Below, piece after piece: positions 54,001-63,960 of a stretch of 64,000 nt of DNA. The stretch comes from Muscardinus avellanarius. Taxonomy: Eukaryota; Chordata; Mammalia; Rodentia; Gliridae. The stretch covers positions 113,237,296 to 113,301,295 of the forward strand of contig OY726559.1 of assembly GCA_963383645.1 (NCBI GenBank), written 5' to 3'. The notes beneath the pieces are model-generated. The model was not told where the DNA came from. It did no database searches and saw only the letters and a list, made by a program, of their open reading frames with translations. Each line of letters opens with the position of its first letter. Positions within the stretch are counted from its first letter, which is position 1. The position numbers and the translations under genes were made by a program.

Positions 54001-56807
54001 AAGGGTCCAAGAGGAAGGGTTCCACAGGGAGGGGGTGCCACAGGAGCTTCTTCTAAATTCTTTTACAGCCTGCCGTGGTGGCACACACCTGTAATCACAG
54101 TACTCTGTAGGCTGAGACAGGAGGATCGCACAGGTTCAAAGCCATCCTCAGCTACTTAATGAGGCTCTCAGCAGCTTAGTGAGGCCCTGTTTCCAAATAA
54201 AGTATAAAATAGGTCTGGAAGTACAGCCCGGAGGTAGAAAAGTTTCTGGGTTCTACCTGCAGTATCACCAAAAAAAAAAAAAAAAAAAAGGGCTGGGGAT
54301 ATAGCTTGGAGGTAGAATGCCCCTGAGTTCCATCCCCAGCACTGTAAAAATAAATAAACATAAAAAAATAAAATAAAATAGGACTGAGGCCACAGGAGGC
54401 ATCCCCTACATTCTTCTTGTTGTTTGCCCCTTCTGGTAGGGGACTAAGCCAGGGGCTGCTCAGCTGCCTCCTCCCTCCTGTCCCTCCTTCTCCCTAAGGG
54501 CCGTTAGAGCTCCCTGGAGGCTCCCCGCCCGCCTCAGACCCTGGACAACACGCCAGGCTCCCTGCAGCGGGCCACATTTCAGCTGGCTCAGTACTGTCTG
54601 GCGTCTGTCCTCTCTGCCTGCCCCCTCAGGGGTCCTCCCTCCTCAGGGCCGGGCCGGGGCTGCTGGCTGGGGCCAGCCTGCGTCTCTGTGGACATGGGCG
54701 CCGCCCCCGGGCCCTTCTCACCATGCTGGCCCCTTGGAGCCTTTGCCTTCTTCCACGATCTCATCCAGGGAGTTCAGGACGGCTTCCAGGTTCCCTTCCT
54801 TTTTGATTTCAGAAATTTCCTCCTGAAGAGAAAGCGGAAAAGGGCTACAGTGACTCTAGACAGGCCCTTGGTGGAATGTGCTAACGCCCAGCAGCGCTTG
54901 GTAAGAGTCCACCTGGTGTCTGTTCTGTTGCTACCGTCACAAGCATCCCAGCTTTACTGTAACGCGTGGCGTGTGCGTGTGCATGTGGTGTGGGCGGTAC
55001 TGGGGATGGAACCCAGGATATTCTACCTCCGACTACACCTCCTTTTATTCTTTATTTGGAAACAGGGTCTCACTAAGTAGCTGAGGCTGGCTGCAAACCT
55101 GAGATCCTCCTGTCTCAGCCTCCCAAGTACTGGGATTACAGGCATATGCTACCATACCTGGGTAAGGAACCCAGGAGCATTTTTTTTTTTTTTTTGCAGG
55201 TCTGGGGATGAAACCCAAGGGCATTTGCCTTCTGAGCTACACCCCCAGACCTATTTTTTATTCTTTATTTTGAAACAGGGTCTCATTAAGTTACAGAGGG
55301 CCTCACTAAGTAGCTGAGGCTGTCTGCGAACTGCAATCCTCCGGTCTCAGCCTTCCGAATGCTGGGATTACAAGCGTGCACACCACGCCTGGCTTATTCT
55401 TTATTTTGAAACAGGGTCTCACTAAGTTGTGGAGGACCTGAGTAGCTGAGGCTGTCTGCAAACTGCAATCCTCCGGTCTCAGCTTGTAATGCTAGAATTA
55501 CAAGCGTGTGCCACCACACCCACTAAAATATAGCTTTTATAATTAAGAAAATAAGATATAAAGCCAGACATGGTAGTACACACCTGTAATCTTAGTACTT
55601 GGGAGGCTGAAACAAGAGAGTTGCAGGTTGGAGGGCAGTCTTGGCAACTCAGTGAGACCCTTTTTCAAAATTAAAAAAAAAAAAAAAAGCCCTGCATGGT
55701 GGTGAACGCTTGTAATCCCCACGCTTGGGAGGTGGAGATAGGAGGATGGCGCAGGTTCGAAGCCAGTCTTGCTGGCTTAAGAGACCCTGTTTCCAAGATG
55801 GGCGTGGTGGCGCATGCTTGTAATCCCTGCGCTTGGGAGGCTGAGACAGGAGGATTGCACAGGTTCAAAGCCAGCCTCAGCTACTGAGTGAGGCTTTCAG
55901 CAACTTAGTGAGATCCTGTTTCCAAATAAAATAGAAAATAGGTCTGGGAGTATAGCCCAGAGGTAGAAAGCCTCTGGGTTCCACCCCCAGTACCACCAAA
56001 AAAAAAAAAAAAAAAAAAAAAAAGAGACCCTGTTTCCAAATAAAAAGTATAAAAATAGGTCTGGGAGTATAGCCCAGAGGTAGAAGGGTTTCCAGGAACC
56101 CTAGTACCACCACCACCACAAAAACAAACAAACAAACAAACAAAAAACCACCACCACCACACAAAAAAAAAAGAGCCTGGGAGGCTGAGACAGGAGGATC
56201 ATGGTTCACAGCCAGCCTCAGCTACTTAGTGAGGCTCTTTGCAACTCAGTGAGACCCTGTTTCAAAATAAAGAATTAAAAATTAGGCCCGGGAGTATAGC
56301 TCGGAGGTCGAATGCTCTTGGGTTCCATCCCCAGGCCCACCAAAAAAAAAAAAAAAAAAATCCTTTTGTATTCCCAGTAGCATTCAATTTATCAAAAGCT
56401 TCTCCTGGGCCCAGCACTCCCCCAGGAGCCGGAGATAGGAAGACGAGTAAGACCCATCCTGAGCTTGCCGAGCTCACTCAGTCTAGCGGGCAGACGATGG
56501 ATAAACACATAATTACAACAGGAGACGGGAGCAGGGGGCACTTAGGGCCCACATGGTTGGAGGACGGCGCTGGCACTGCAGCGTGCGGGCGTGGGGACCC
56601 TTCTAAGGCTGAGGACACAGAGGGCAGAGGGTGGGACCTGCTCTCATGGGATCGAGGATAGCCTGACCAAGCCAAGGTGCTCTGGGCTCCTGGCCACTCA
56701 CCCGGACAGATGCCTGCAGCTGAGTTATAAACGTGTCATAGACTCGCTGTGTCATCTCAGGCTGCAGCTGGTAGAAGCGCTTGTAACAGTCTGAGAACCT
56801 CTGGAAG
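51092..56807 (-). CDS. PMF1: PMF1, MIS12-complex (NNF1) subunit, last four coding exons
   Basis: PMF1 is the NNF1 subunit of the MIS12 complex that links centromeres to NDC80 and microtubules; it was first found as a polyamine-induced partner of NRF2. Minus-strand exons: 56702-56807 (FQRFSDCYKRFYQLQPEMTQ), 54722-54822 (EEISEIKKEGNLEAVLNSLD), 52876-53071 (RPSGIPEKDVCSAMAPYFLQ), 51092-51145 (ALHRERRELAAVLREPE, stop). Together about 152 residues, matching human from about residue 53 to the end. Exon 4 encodes the C-terminal coiled coil (LRRHVQRQEAKNQELASAVL). The intron between the last two exons has a GC donor (CAG|GCAAGC). The first exon, encoding about 52 residues, was not found and probably lies right of the window. 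Confidence 0.96.
51325..51600 (-). repeat. Reverse SINE in PMF1 intron 4
   Basis: A diverged reverse copy (51325-51540) followed by a short reverse ID-like piece ('ggggatcaaacctagggctt') to about 51605. Confidence 0.75.
51606..52300. other. Unique PMF1 intron 4 sequence
   Basis: About 700 bases of unique, moderately GC-rich DNA; no exon recognised. Confidence 0.4.
52304..52580 (+). repeat. Forward B1-dID SINE with an extra dID half
   Basis: A complete copy (52304-52505) is followed, after a CAGACAGACAG tail, by a second dID right half (52520-52575). The product resembles a trimer. Confidence 0.88.
53305..53825 (-). repeat. Reverse SINEs with (CTC)n in PMF1 intron 3
   Basis: A short dID piece (53315-53355), a CCTCCA/CTC run (53364-53402), then reverse copies at 53405-53607 and 53620-53822. 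Confidence 0.87.
54068..54385 (+). repeat. Forward SINE plus an extra dID half
   Basis: A copy of the 'gctctcagcag' type (54068-54288, A20 tail) followed by a lone right half (54290-54348) and an AAAT tail. This again resembles a trimer. Confidence 0.87.
54386..54720. other. Unique DNA flanking PMF1 exon 3
   Basis: Repeat-free sequence immediately 3' (in gene direction) of exon 3; nothing else recognised. Confidence 0.45.
54995..55535 (-). repeat. Reverse SINE cluster in PMF1 intron 2
   Basis: Reverse copies at 54995-55165, 55180-55393 and a left half at 55396-55525. Confidence 0.85.
55560..56360 (+). repeat. Forward SINE cluster with a clean nested insertion
   Basis: A left half (55562-55665). 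A shortened-left-half SINE (55690-55796, continued at 56041-56130) is split by a complete 'gctttcagcaac / tatagcccag' SINE (55797-56022), with an 18-base duplication on both sides (55779-55796 and 56023-56040, identical). A further copy lies at 56175-56358. Confidence 0.93.
56361..56700. other. Unique DNA 3' of PMF1 exon 2
   Basis: About 340 bases of unique intron sequence adjoining PMF1 exon 2. Confidence 0.45.
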
Positions 56808-56859
56808 CTGGCAGGAGAGAAGGCAAAGGTGGGGGTCACGTGCACAGCCAGCCACCAGG

Positions 56860-56952
56860 CTGCCTGGCACCGTGGCTCCCAGGCAGAGGGCCACTCGAGC
56901 CCAGGAGTTCAGGCCTGGGCAACATAGTGAGACCCATCAAAAAAAAAAAAAA
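56860..56952 (+). repeat. Old 7SL-like monomer
   Basis: Contains 'gagcccaggagttcaggcct' and 'gggcaacatagtgagaccc' followed by a 13-A tail. It keeps 7SL/Alu-monomer phrases lost from the young dimers, so it is an ancient FLAM/B1-type relic. Confidence 0.75.
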
Positions 56953-57044
56953 GTGGGTCATGATTATTGTAGCTATGGTTCCTTGACTATGCACAGACTC
57001 ACCAGGAGGATGGTCAGTAGACAGATAACTCACTGGGCACGCGC

Positions 57045-58020
57045 CTGTGATCTCAGGACTTGAGAGGCTCCGTAAGGAGGATCACAGGTTAGAGACCAGC
57101 ACGTGGTAACTTACTGAGACCCTGTTTCAAAATAAAAAGGGCTGGGAGTATGGCTCAGAGATATGATGCCCCTGCATTCAATCCCCAGCACACACACACA
57201 TACACACACACACACACACACAAAATAAATTATATAACTTACAATAGTATTTTCTTTGTGTGTGTGGTAGTGGGGTGGAACCCAGAGGCTTTCTATCTCC
57301 GAACTATACTCCCAGAGCTGTTTTTTATTTTATTTGGAAACGGTCTCACTAAGTTGCCGAGAGCCTCACTAAGTAGCTGAGGCTGGCTTTGAACCTGTGC
57401 GATCCTCCTGTCTCAGCCTCCCAAGTGCGGGGATTACAAGCGTGAGCCACCACGCCTGGCTTATAATAGTATTTTTAATTTTTTTTTTATCTTGGGTATT
57501 AAAACCAGAGGCATTCTACCTCTGAGCCATACCCACAGCCCTATTTTAATTATTTGAAACAGGGTCTCACTGGGTTGATGAGAGTATCAGTACTTACTGA
57601 GGCTGTCCTAAAACCTGTGATCCGCCTCAGTCTCCCAAGTACTGGAATTGCAGGCGTGTGCTACCATGTCCAACTCATGATAGTATTTTATTTTATATTT
57701 TTGAGGTACTAGGGATTGAACCCAGGGGCATTCTACCTCTGAGCTACAACCCCACTTCTATTTTATTTTTTTAGTTTTAAAACAGGGTCTCACTAAGTTG
57801 AAGGGGGCCTCACTAAGTAACTAAAGCTAGCCAGGAACCTGCGATCTACCTGTCTCAGCCTCCCAAAGTACTGGGGTGACAAGTATTTTAAAAAACAAAG
57901 CAAGTGGGCAAGATGGGCATGCTTGTAATCCCAGCATTCAGGAGGCTGAGACTGGAGGATCGCGGTTCGCGGCCAGCCTCAGCTACTTAGTGAGACTCTT
58001 TGCAACTCAGTGAGACCCTG
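57045..58020. repeat. Mixed SINE cluster in PMF1 5' intron
   Basis: A forward diverged copy (57045-57190) ending in CA repeats. Reverse copies at 57265-57465, 57490-57680 and 57700-57880. A forward copy starts at 57910. Confidence 0.82.
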
Positions 58021-58022
58021 TT

Positions 58023-58378
58023 TCAAAATAAAGAATAAAAAATTGGGCAGGGGGTGTAGCCTGGAGGTCAAATGCCTCTGGGTTCCATCCCCAGATCCGC
58101 AAAAAAAACCAAAAAAAAAGGGCAGGGGATGTGGCTCGGAGGTCAAATGCCCCCTGGGTTTCATCCCCAGACCCAAAAAAGAATAAAAGGCCGGGCGTGC
58201 TCAAAATAAAGAATAAAAAATTGGGCAGGGGGTGTAGCCTGGAGGTCAAATGCCTCTGGGTTCCATCCCCAGATCCGCAAAAAAAAAACAAAAAAAAGGG
58301 CAGGGGATGTGGCTCGGAGGTCAAATGCCCCCTGGGTTTCATCCCCAGACCCAAAAAAGAATAAAAGGTCGGGCGTGC
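58023..58378 (+). repeat. 178-bp near-identical tandem duplication
   Basis: 58023-58200 and 58201-58378 are both 178 bases and differ only in the A/C order of one internal A-rich stretch and in one C/T change near the end. Each unit spans the A-rich linker and dID half of one SINE, a second dID half, and the first bases of the next left half (ccgggcgtgc). Confidence 0.95.
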
Positions 58379-58921
58379 ATGCTTGTAATCCCAGCACTTG
58401 GGAGGCTGAGACAGGAGGATCGTGTAAGTTCAAAGCCAGCTTCAGTTACTTCGTGAGACCCTGTTTCAAAATGAAGTATAAAACAGGTCTGGGAATATAG
58501 CCCGGAGGTAGAAAAGCCCCTGGTTTCCACCCCCAGTACCATCAAAATAAAAAATTAAAAAAAGAAAAAGAAAAAGTAGGGCTGGGGGTGTCTCTTGAAG
58601 GCAAAATGCTCCTGGATTCCATACCCAGTACTGCAAAACAAACAAACAAACAAACAAACAAACAAACAAAAACCAACAACAAAGTAAAGGCAAAAACAAC
58701 TTCAAAATACCACTTCCTAACCATTCTATTGCTTTTCTTTTGTATTGGGGATCAAACTTTGAACTCAGGGGCATTCTACCTCTGAGCTACACACCCAGCC
58801 CTATTTTATCTTTTATTTTGAAACAGGACCTCACTAAGTTGTGAACCTGTGATCCTCTTATCTCCGTCTCACAAGTACTGGGATTACCAGCATGTATCAC
58901 CATGCCTGGCTCACTCTTTAT

Positions 58922-58981
<60 letters not shown>

Positions 58982-59545
58982 TTTTTTGGTGGTACTGAGG
59001 TTCCTGGAAGCCCTTCTACCTCTGGGCTACACTCCCAGACCTCTTTTTACATTTTTTAATTTGGAAACAGGTCTCCTAAGCCAGCGCGCGCGACTGGCTT
59101 CGAACCTGCGCGATCCTCCTGTCTCTGCCTCCCAAGCGCGGGGATTACAAGCGTGCCCCACCACGCCCGGCTCACTCTTTATTTTTTTATATATTTTCTT
59201 TGCGGAACTGTGGATTGAACCCAGGGGCATTTGACCTCCGAGGTATACCCTCAGCTCTATTTTTGAAACAGGGCCTCACTAAGTTGTGGAGGGTGTCACT
59301 AAGTAGCTGAAGCTGGCCATGAACCTGCGATCCTCCCGTCTCAGCCTCCCAAGTACTGGGATTACAAGCGTGCGCCACCACGCCTGAATTTTATTCTTTA
59401 TTTTGTTTCAGGGTCTCACTAAGTTGTGGAGGGCCTCACTAAGCTGCTGAGGCTAGCCTCAAACCTGCGGTCGTCCTGTGCCAGCCTCCCAAGAATAGGG
59501 ATTACAAGTGTACGCACCACGCCTGGTGTCTCCCACCTTCCTGAT
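58379..59545. repeat. SINE cluster with (ATT)n
   Basis: A forward copy to 58545, a lone dID half 58577-58638 with an (AAAC)n tail, and a reverse copy 58745-58913. Then an ATT run (58926-58981), a reverse shortened-left-half copy 58985-59172, and reverse copies 59200-59385 and 59390-59527. Confidence 0.85.
58926..58981. repeat. (ATT)n microsatellite
   Basis: About 17 ATT units at the tail of a reverse SINE. Confidence 0.93.
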
Positions 59546-59614
59546 AGTTAACATTCCATATTACACATGTTGGAGGTTAAGCCTAGGTGAAAGGACAATT
59601 CAAAGGCAGGTGAT

Positions 59615-59870
59615 GAGTTAGGTGTGGGGACTTGCACACCTGCAATCCCAGTACTTGGGAGGCTGACACGGGAGGGTTGCACGTTGGACAGCCTCAGCAA
59701 TTTAGCAAGACTCTTAGCAAGACCCCGTTGTCAAAACGAAAAACAAAAAGGGCTGGGGGTGTAGCTTGGAGGCTGAACACCCCTGGGTGCACTGGGTTCA
59801 ATCTCGGGGGTGTAATTTGGAGGCTAAACACCCCTGGGTGCACTGGGTTCAATCTCTGGTATCCAAAACT
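59615..59870 (+). repeat. Forward SINE with a 51-bp internal duplication
   Basis: A diverged forward copy whose dID right half is duplicated: 59755-59805 and 59806-59856 are both 51 bases and differ at a few positions. Both carry the extra phrase 'gggtgcactgggttcaatct', which other copies lack. Confidence 0.88.
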
Positions 59871-60470
59871 AAACCAAAGCAAACAAACAGAAAACCAAGG
59901 CAGATGCTGGGCATCCTCTCAACCTCAGCAGCGTCCAGATGCCTGCTTTGGTCCTGGCCTCGCTGGCCACGCAGCCTGTGGTCACAGGGAGGAGTGCAGA
60001 GGGACACTTGATGTCCGACCAAGCAGGGCTGGAATGGAAACTGGGTAATTGTAGCTTGAGATGGGCTGGGCTTGGATGCTGGAGCCTGCTTCTCCTCCCA
60101 GCCCGCCTGCCCGCCTGCTGGAAAGCAGGGGTTTCAGAGGGTGCAGCTGTCTTCAGCTCAGCAGCCAGCAGGGGACAGAACCAGGGTGGGGCTGAAGGAG
60201 CCTGCCACAGTGGCCTGTGGATTCTTAGGGGGGTCTCCTTTATGACTTGAGAATTAATGAGTGTAGAACCCCAGGAACATGCACGCTCATATGAATACAT
60301 GTGATGAGAATATATATATATGCAGCACAGAGATGGGGTCTAAGCAGAGAGGGAAGGGCCTGCCTGGGGCCAGCATCAGTAAGCAGAAGGAAAGTGATTT
60401 CTCCTTCTTGAGACCAGATGCACACTGGATGGGTTTCAATGCCCTGTGGATATCTCGAAAAATATAAATG
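59871..60470. other. Unique PMF1 intron island
   Basis: 600 bases of unique DNA in the SINE-rich 5' intron. It contains a short (TA)n at 60310-60320. No exon recognised. Confidence 0.4.
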
Positions 60471-61379
60471 GAGCCGGAAGTTGTGGCGCATGCTTGTAAT
60501 CCCAGTAGTTGGGAGGCTGAGACAGGAGCTCGCAAGGTCACAGCCAGCCTCAGCTACTTAGTGAGACCAACTATTTCCAAGTAAAATATAAAAATAGGTC
60601 TGGGAGTGTAGCCTGGAGGTAGAAAGCCCCTGGTTTCTATTCCAGTACAAAAAAAAAAAAAAAAAAGGAATTAAAAAAAAAAAAAAAAAGGCTGGGAGTG
60701 TAGCTCAGTGGTAGAATGCCCCGGTTCCATCCTTAGTACCGTAAAACAAACAACAACAACAACAAAACAGTAGCAGGGGCTGGTGATGTGGCTTGTACTT
60801 AGTGGTACAGTAGCCCTAGGTTTAATCCCCAGTAGTACAAATAAACTAAAAACTACATCAATGAGTTTTTAGGGTTTTTATTTTTTTTTTGAGTTTATTT
60901 TTTTGAGATAGGGTGTCAGTATTTCGATCAGGCTTGTCAAGTGACCCTCCTACCTCAGCCTCCCAAGTAGCTGGGACTGGAGCTGCACACTGCCATACTC
61001 GGCTTGACTTTACTGAGTTTCAAAACAGGGATAACCAGGTAAAACTGATTTGCACTTATAATTTCCTGTTAAACATTCTGCAGTTTCTGAAAAACTATCA
61101 CTTTTTTTCTGATGTTGGGGATTGAAATCAGAGGTATTCTATCTCTGAGTTACACCTTTTTTTTCTTTTTTTCCTTTTTTTTGCAGTACTGGGATGGAAC
61201 CCAGGGATATTCTACCTCTGGGCTACACCTCCAGCCCTATTTATGACTCTTTATTTTGAAACAGGGTCTCACTGAGTTGCAAAGAGCCTCACTAAGTAGC
61301 TGAGGCTGGCTGCAAACCTGTGATCCTCCTGTCTCAGCCGCCCAAATGCTGGGATTACAAGCGTACGCCACCATGTCTG

Positions 61380-61426
<47 letters not shown>

Positions 61427-62400
61427 ATAATTTTTTGGTGGTACTGGGGTTCCTGGAAGCCCTTCTACCTCCGGGCTACACTCCCAGACCTATTTTTATA
61501 TTTTTTATTTGGAAACAGGGTCTCCTAAGCCAGCGCAAGCGGCTGGCTTCGAACCTGCGCGATCCTCCTGTCTCTGCTCCCAAGTGCGGAGATTACAAGT
61601 GTGCGCCACCACGCCCGGCTGTATTTTGTATTTTGAAAAAGGGTCTTGCTAGGTTGCTGGGTCCTGCTGAGTTGCTAAGACTGGTCTTGAAATGTGGTCT
61701 TTCTGCCTGAGCCTCCCAACTACTGGAATCATAGGTGTGTGCCTCCTTGTCCTACTTCACCACTTTTTTTTTTTTTTTGGTGGTACTGGGGTTCCCGGAA
61801 GCCCTTCAACCTCTGGGCTACACTCCCAGACCTATTTATACTTTTTTTTTTTGGAAACAGGGTCTCTTAAGCCAGTGCGGCTGGCTTCGAACCTGCATGA
61901 TCCTCCTGTCTCCGCCTCCCAAGTGCAGGGATTATAAGCATGCACCACCACGCCCGGCAACCACTTTTTTTTTTTTTTTTTTTGAGGTACTGGGGATGGA
62001 ACCCAGGCGTTCTACCTTCAAGCTACACCTTCAGCCCTATTTTTTATTCTTTATTTTAAGACAGGGTCTCACTAAGTTGCAGAGGGCCTCATTAAGTAGT
62101 TGAGGCAGGCCGTGAACCTGCGCTTCTCCTGTCTCAGACTCTAGAGTACTGGGGATTAAAAGTGTGTGCCAAAGCCAGGTGTGGCAGTGCACGCTTGTCA
62201 TCCCAGCATTTGGGAGGCTGAGACAGGGGGATCGCGGTTTGCGGACAGCCTCAGCTACTTAGTGAAGCCCTTTGCAACTCAGTGAGACCCTGCTTCAAAA
62301 GAGAGAATAAAAAAATAGGCGGGGGTGTAGCTAGAAGGTCAAATGCCCTTGGGTTCCATTCCCAGACCCGGAAAAAAAAAAAGTGTGTGCCACCACACCC
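60471..62400. repeat. SINE cluster, mixed orientation
   Basis: Forward: 60475-60660, a lone dID half at 60691-60745 and an ID-like element at 60775-60840. Reverse: an old B1 monomer (60895-61005) and copies at 61115-61180, 61185-61380, 61436-61620, 61765-61960 and 61980-62160. Forward: 62173-62385. A GT run (61382-61420) lies between reverse copies. Confidence 0.84.
61382..61420. repeat. (GT)n microsatellite
   Basis: About 19 GT units at the tail of a reverse SINE. Confidence 0.94.
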
Positions 62401-62459
62401 TGCCTTTTATTACTGTTTTTGAACTCACTGAGAAAGCATTTCGATTACTGCACTAAAAA

Positions 62460-63055
62460 CTCACTCTAGGGGCTAGAGGTGTAGCTCAGTAGTCGAACAT
62501 ATGCTCAGCGTTCGTGGCCAGCCTCAGCTACTACTTAGTGAGGCCCTTTGCAACTCAGTGAGACTGTTTAAAAAAAAATAAAAAGACTAAAAAATAGGGC
62601 TGGGTGTAGCTCCGTGGTAGAATGCCCCTGGGTTCCATCCTCAGTGCTGGGGGAAAAAAAGAAAGAAAAAAAAAAAACCTCTCTGTAAATTGAGTTGTAC
62701 AAATTTGACTTAAATTTAACTCTGAGTTTTTTTTTCTTCTTGTTGTTGTTTTTTTCCCCGGCACTGGGATGGAACCCAGGGGCATTCTACCATGGAGCTA
62801 TACTCTCAGTCCTATTTTTTATTCTTTATTATTTTTTTTGTTTTGTTTTTTGGCTAAACTGGGGATGGAACCCAGGGGCATTCTACCTCTGAGCTACACC
62901 CCCAGCCCTATTTTTTATTCTTTACTTTGAAACAGGGTCTCACTGAGTTGCACAGGGCCTCACTATGTAGCTGAGGCTGTCAGCGAACCGCGACCCTCCT
63001 GTCTTGGCCTCCCAAATGTTGGGATAACAAGAGTGCACCACCACGCCCGCTAGCT
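62460..63055. repeat. SINE cluster
   Basis: A forward copy whose left half is largely missing (62465-62650), a reverse dID half (62755-62815) and a complete reverse copy (62850-63052). Confidence 0.83.
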
Positions 63056-63480
63056 CTGAGGTATTAAAGCACAGAATCAAGCTCTGGTGGTCTGTCAATC
63101 TGTTGGTTTATGTACGCAGGTAAATTGTGCAGGGTGTCATGGAAGCCAGAAGAGCCACAGGGCGTGAGCACAGGCCTCCTCCAGCTCCCAGCTGGCGCCT
63201 GGCCATAACAGCTGCTCACAGGTCGTCCACCAGAGGGCAGCGGCGACTGGTGCTTGGCTCCCAAGAAAGGAAAATCGTTGAGAAAGGTGAGAACCAGGGA
63301 GACCCAGGCTGGGAAGGAAACCAGGGAGGGAAACTCAGTTCTTCATCCCCACCCGCCACTGCACGGCTGCCCCATCCCCTCGGAACCGGTCTCTATTTGG
63401 TCCTTTCCCTCTTTCCCCTTTCTCAGTCCTGTGTATACTGGGAGAAAAGACCAGTGAAAAATTTCTTAATGAAAATAAGA
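63056..63480. other. Unique PMF1 5' intron sequence
   Basis: About 420 bases of unique DNA. I checked it for the missing PMF1 first exon and found no match. Confidence 0.45.
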
Positions 63481-63483
63481 GGG

Positions 63484-63960
63484 GCCGGGTGTGGTGGCCC
63501 CCTCCTTGTAATCCCAGCATTTGGGAGGCTGAGACAGGAGGATCGAGGTTCTCAGCCAGCCTCAGTTACTTAGTGAGGCCCTCTGCAACTCAGTGAGCCC
63601 CTTTTTTCAAAATAAAGAATAAAAAAAATAGGGCTGGGGTGTCACTCAGAGGTAGAATGCCCCTGGGTTCCATCCCCAGTACTGGGGGGGGGGGGAGTAA
63701 AATTTGCCAGTGGGCATGGTGGCACAATCCTGTAATCCCAGTACTTGTGAAGCTGAGACTGGAAGATTATAGGTTCAAGGCCAGACTCAGCAATATAGGC
63801 TCTCAGCAATATAGCAAGCCTTGTTTTGGGGAAAAAAAAAAAAAAAGGGCTTGGGATGTAGCTTGGAGTTTGAATGCCCCTGGGTTCAATCCCTAGCACT
63901 AGTAAATAAAATAATTAATTTAAATTAAATTTTCAATTAAAGCTGGTAATCCCAGTACTT
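63484..63960 (+). repeat. Two forward B1-dID SINEs
   Basis: A complete young copy (63484-63690, G-run tail) and a more diverged copy (63712-63900) with an AT-rich tail. Confidence 0.86.

Noticed and set aside
63120..63300. Candidate for the missing PMF1 first exon
   Set aside because: None of its minus-strand frames gives the expected PMF1 N-terminal similarity with a donor in the right phase.
866..63960. tRNA-like A and B box sequences in many places
   Set aside because: All belong to the ID half of SINEs. None can form a complete tRNA with a matching acceptor stem, so no tRNA gene is called.
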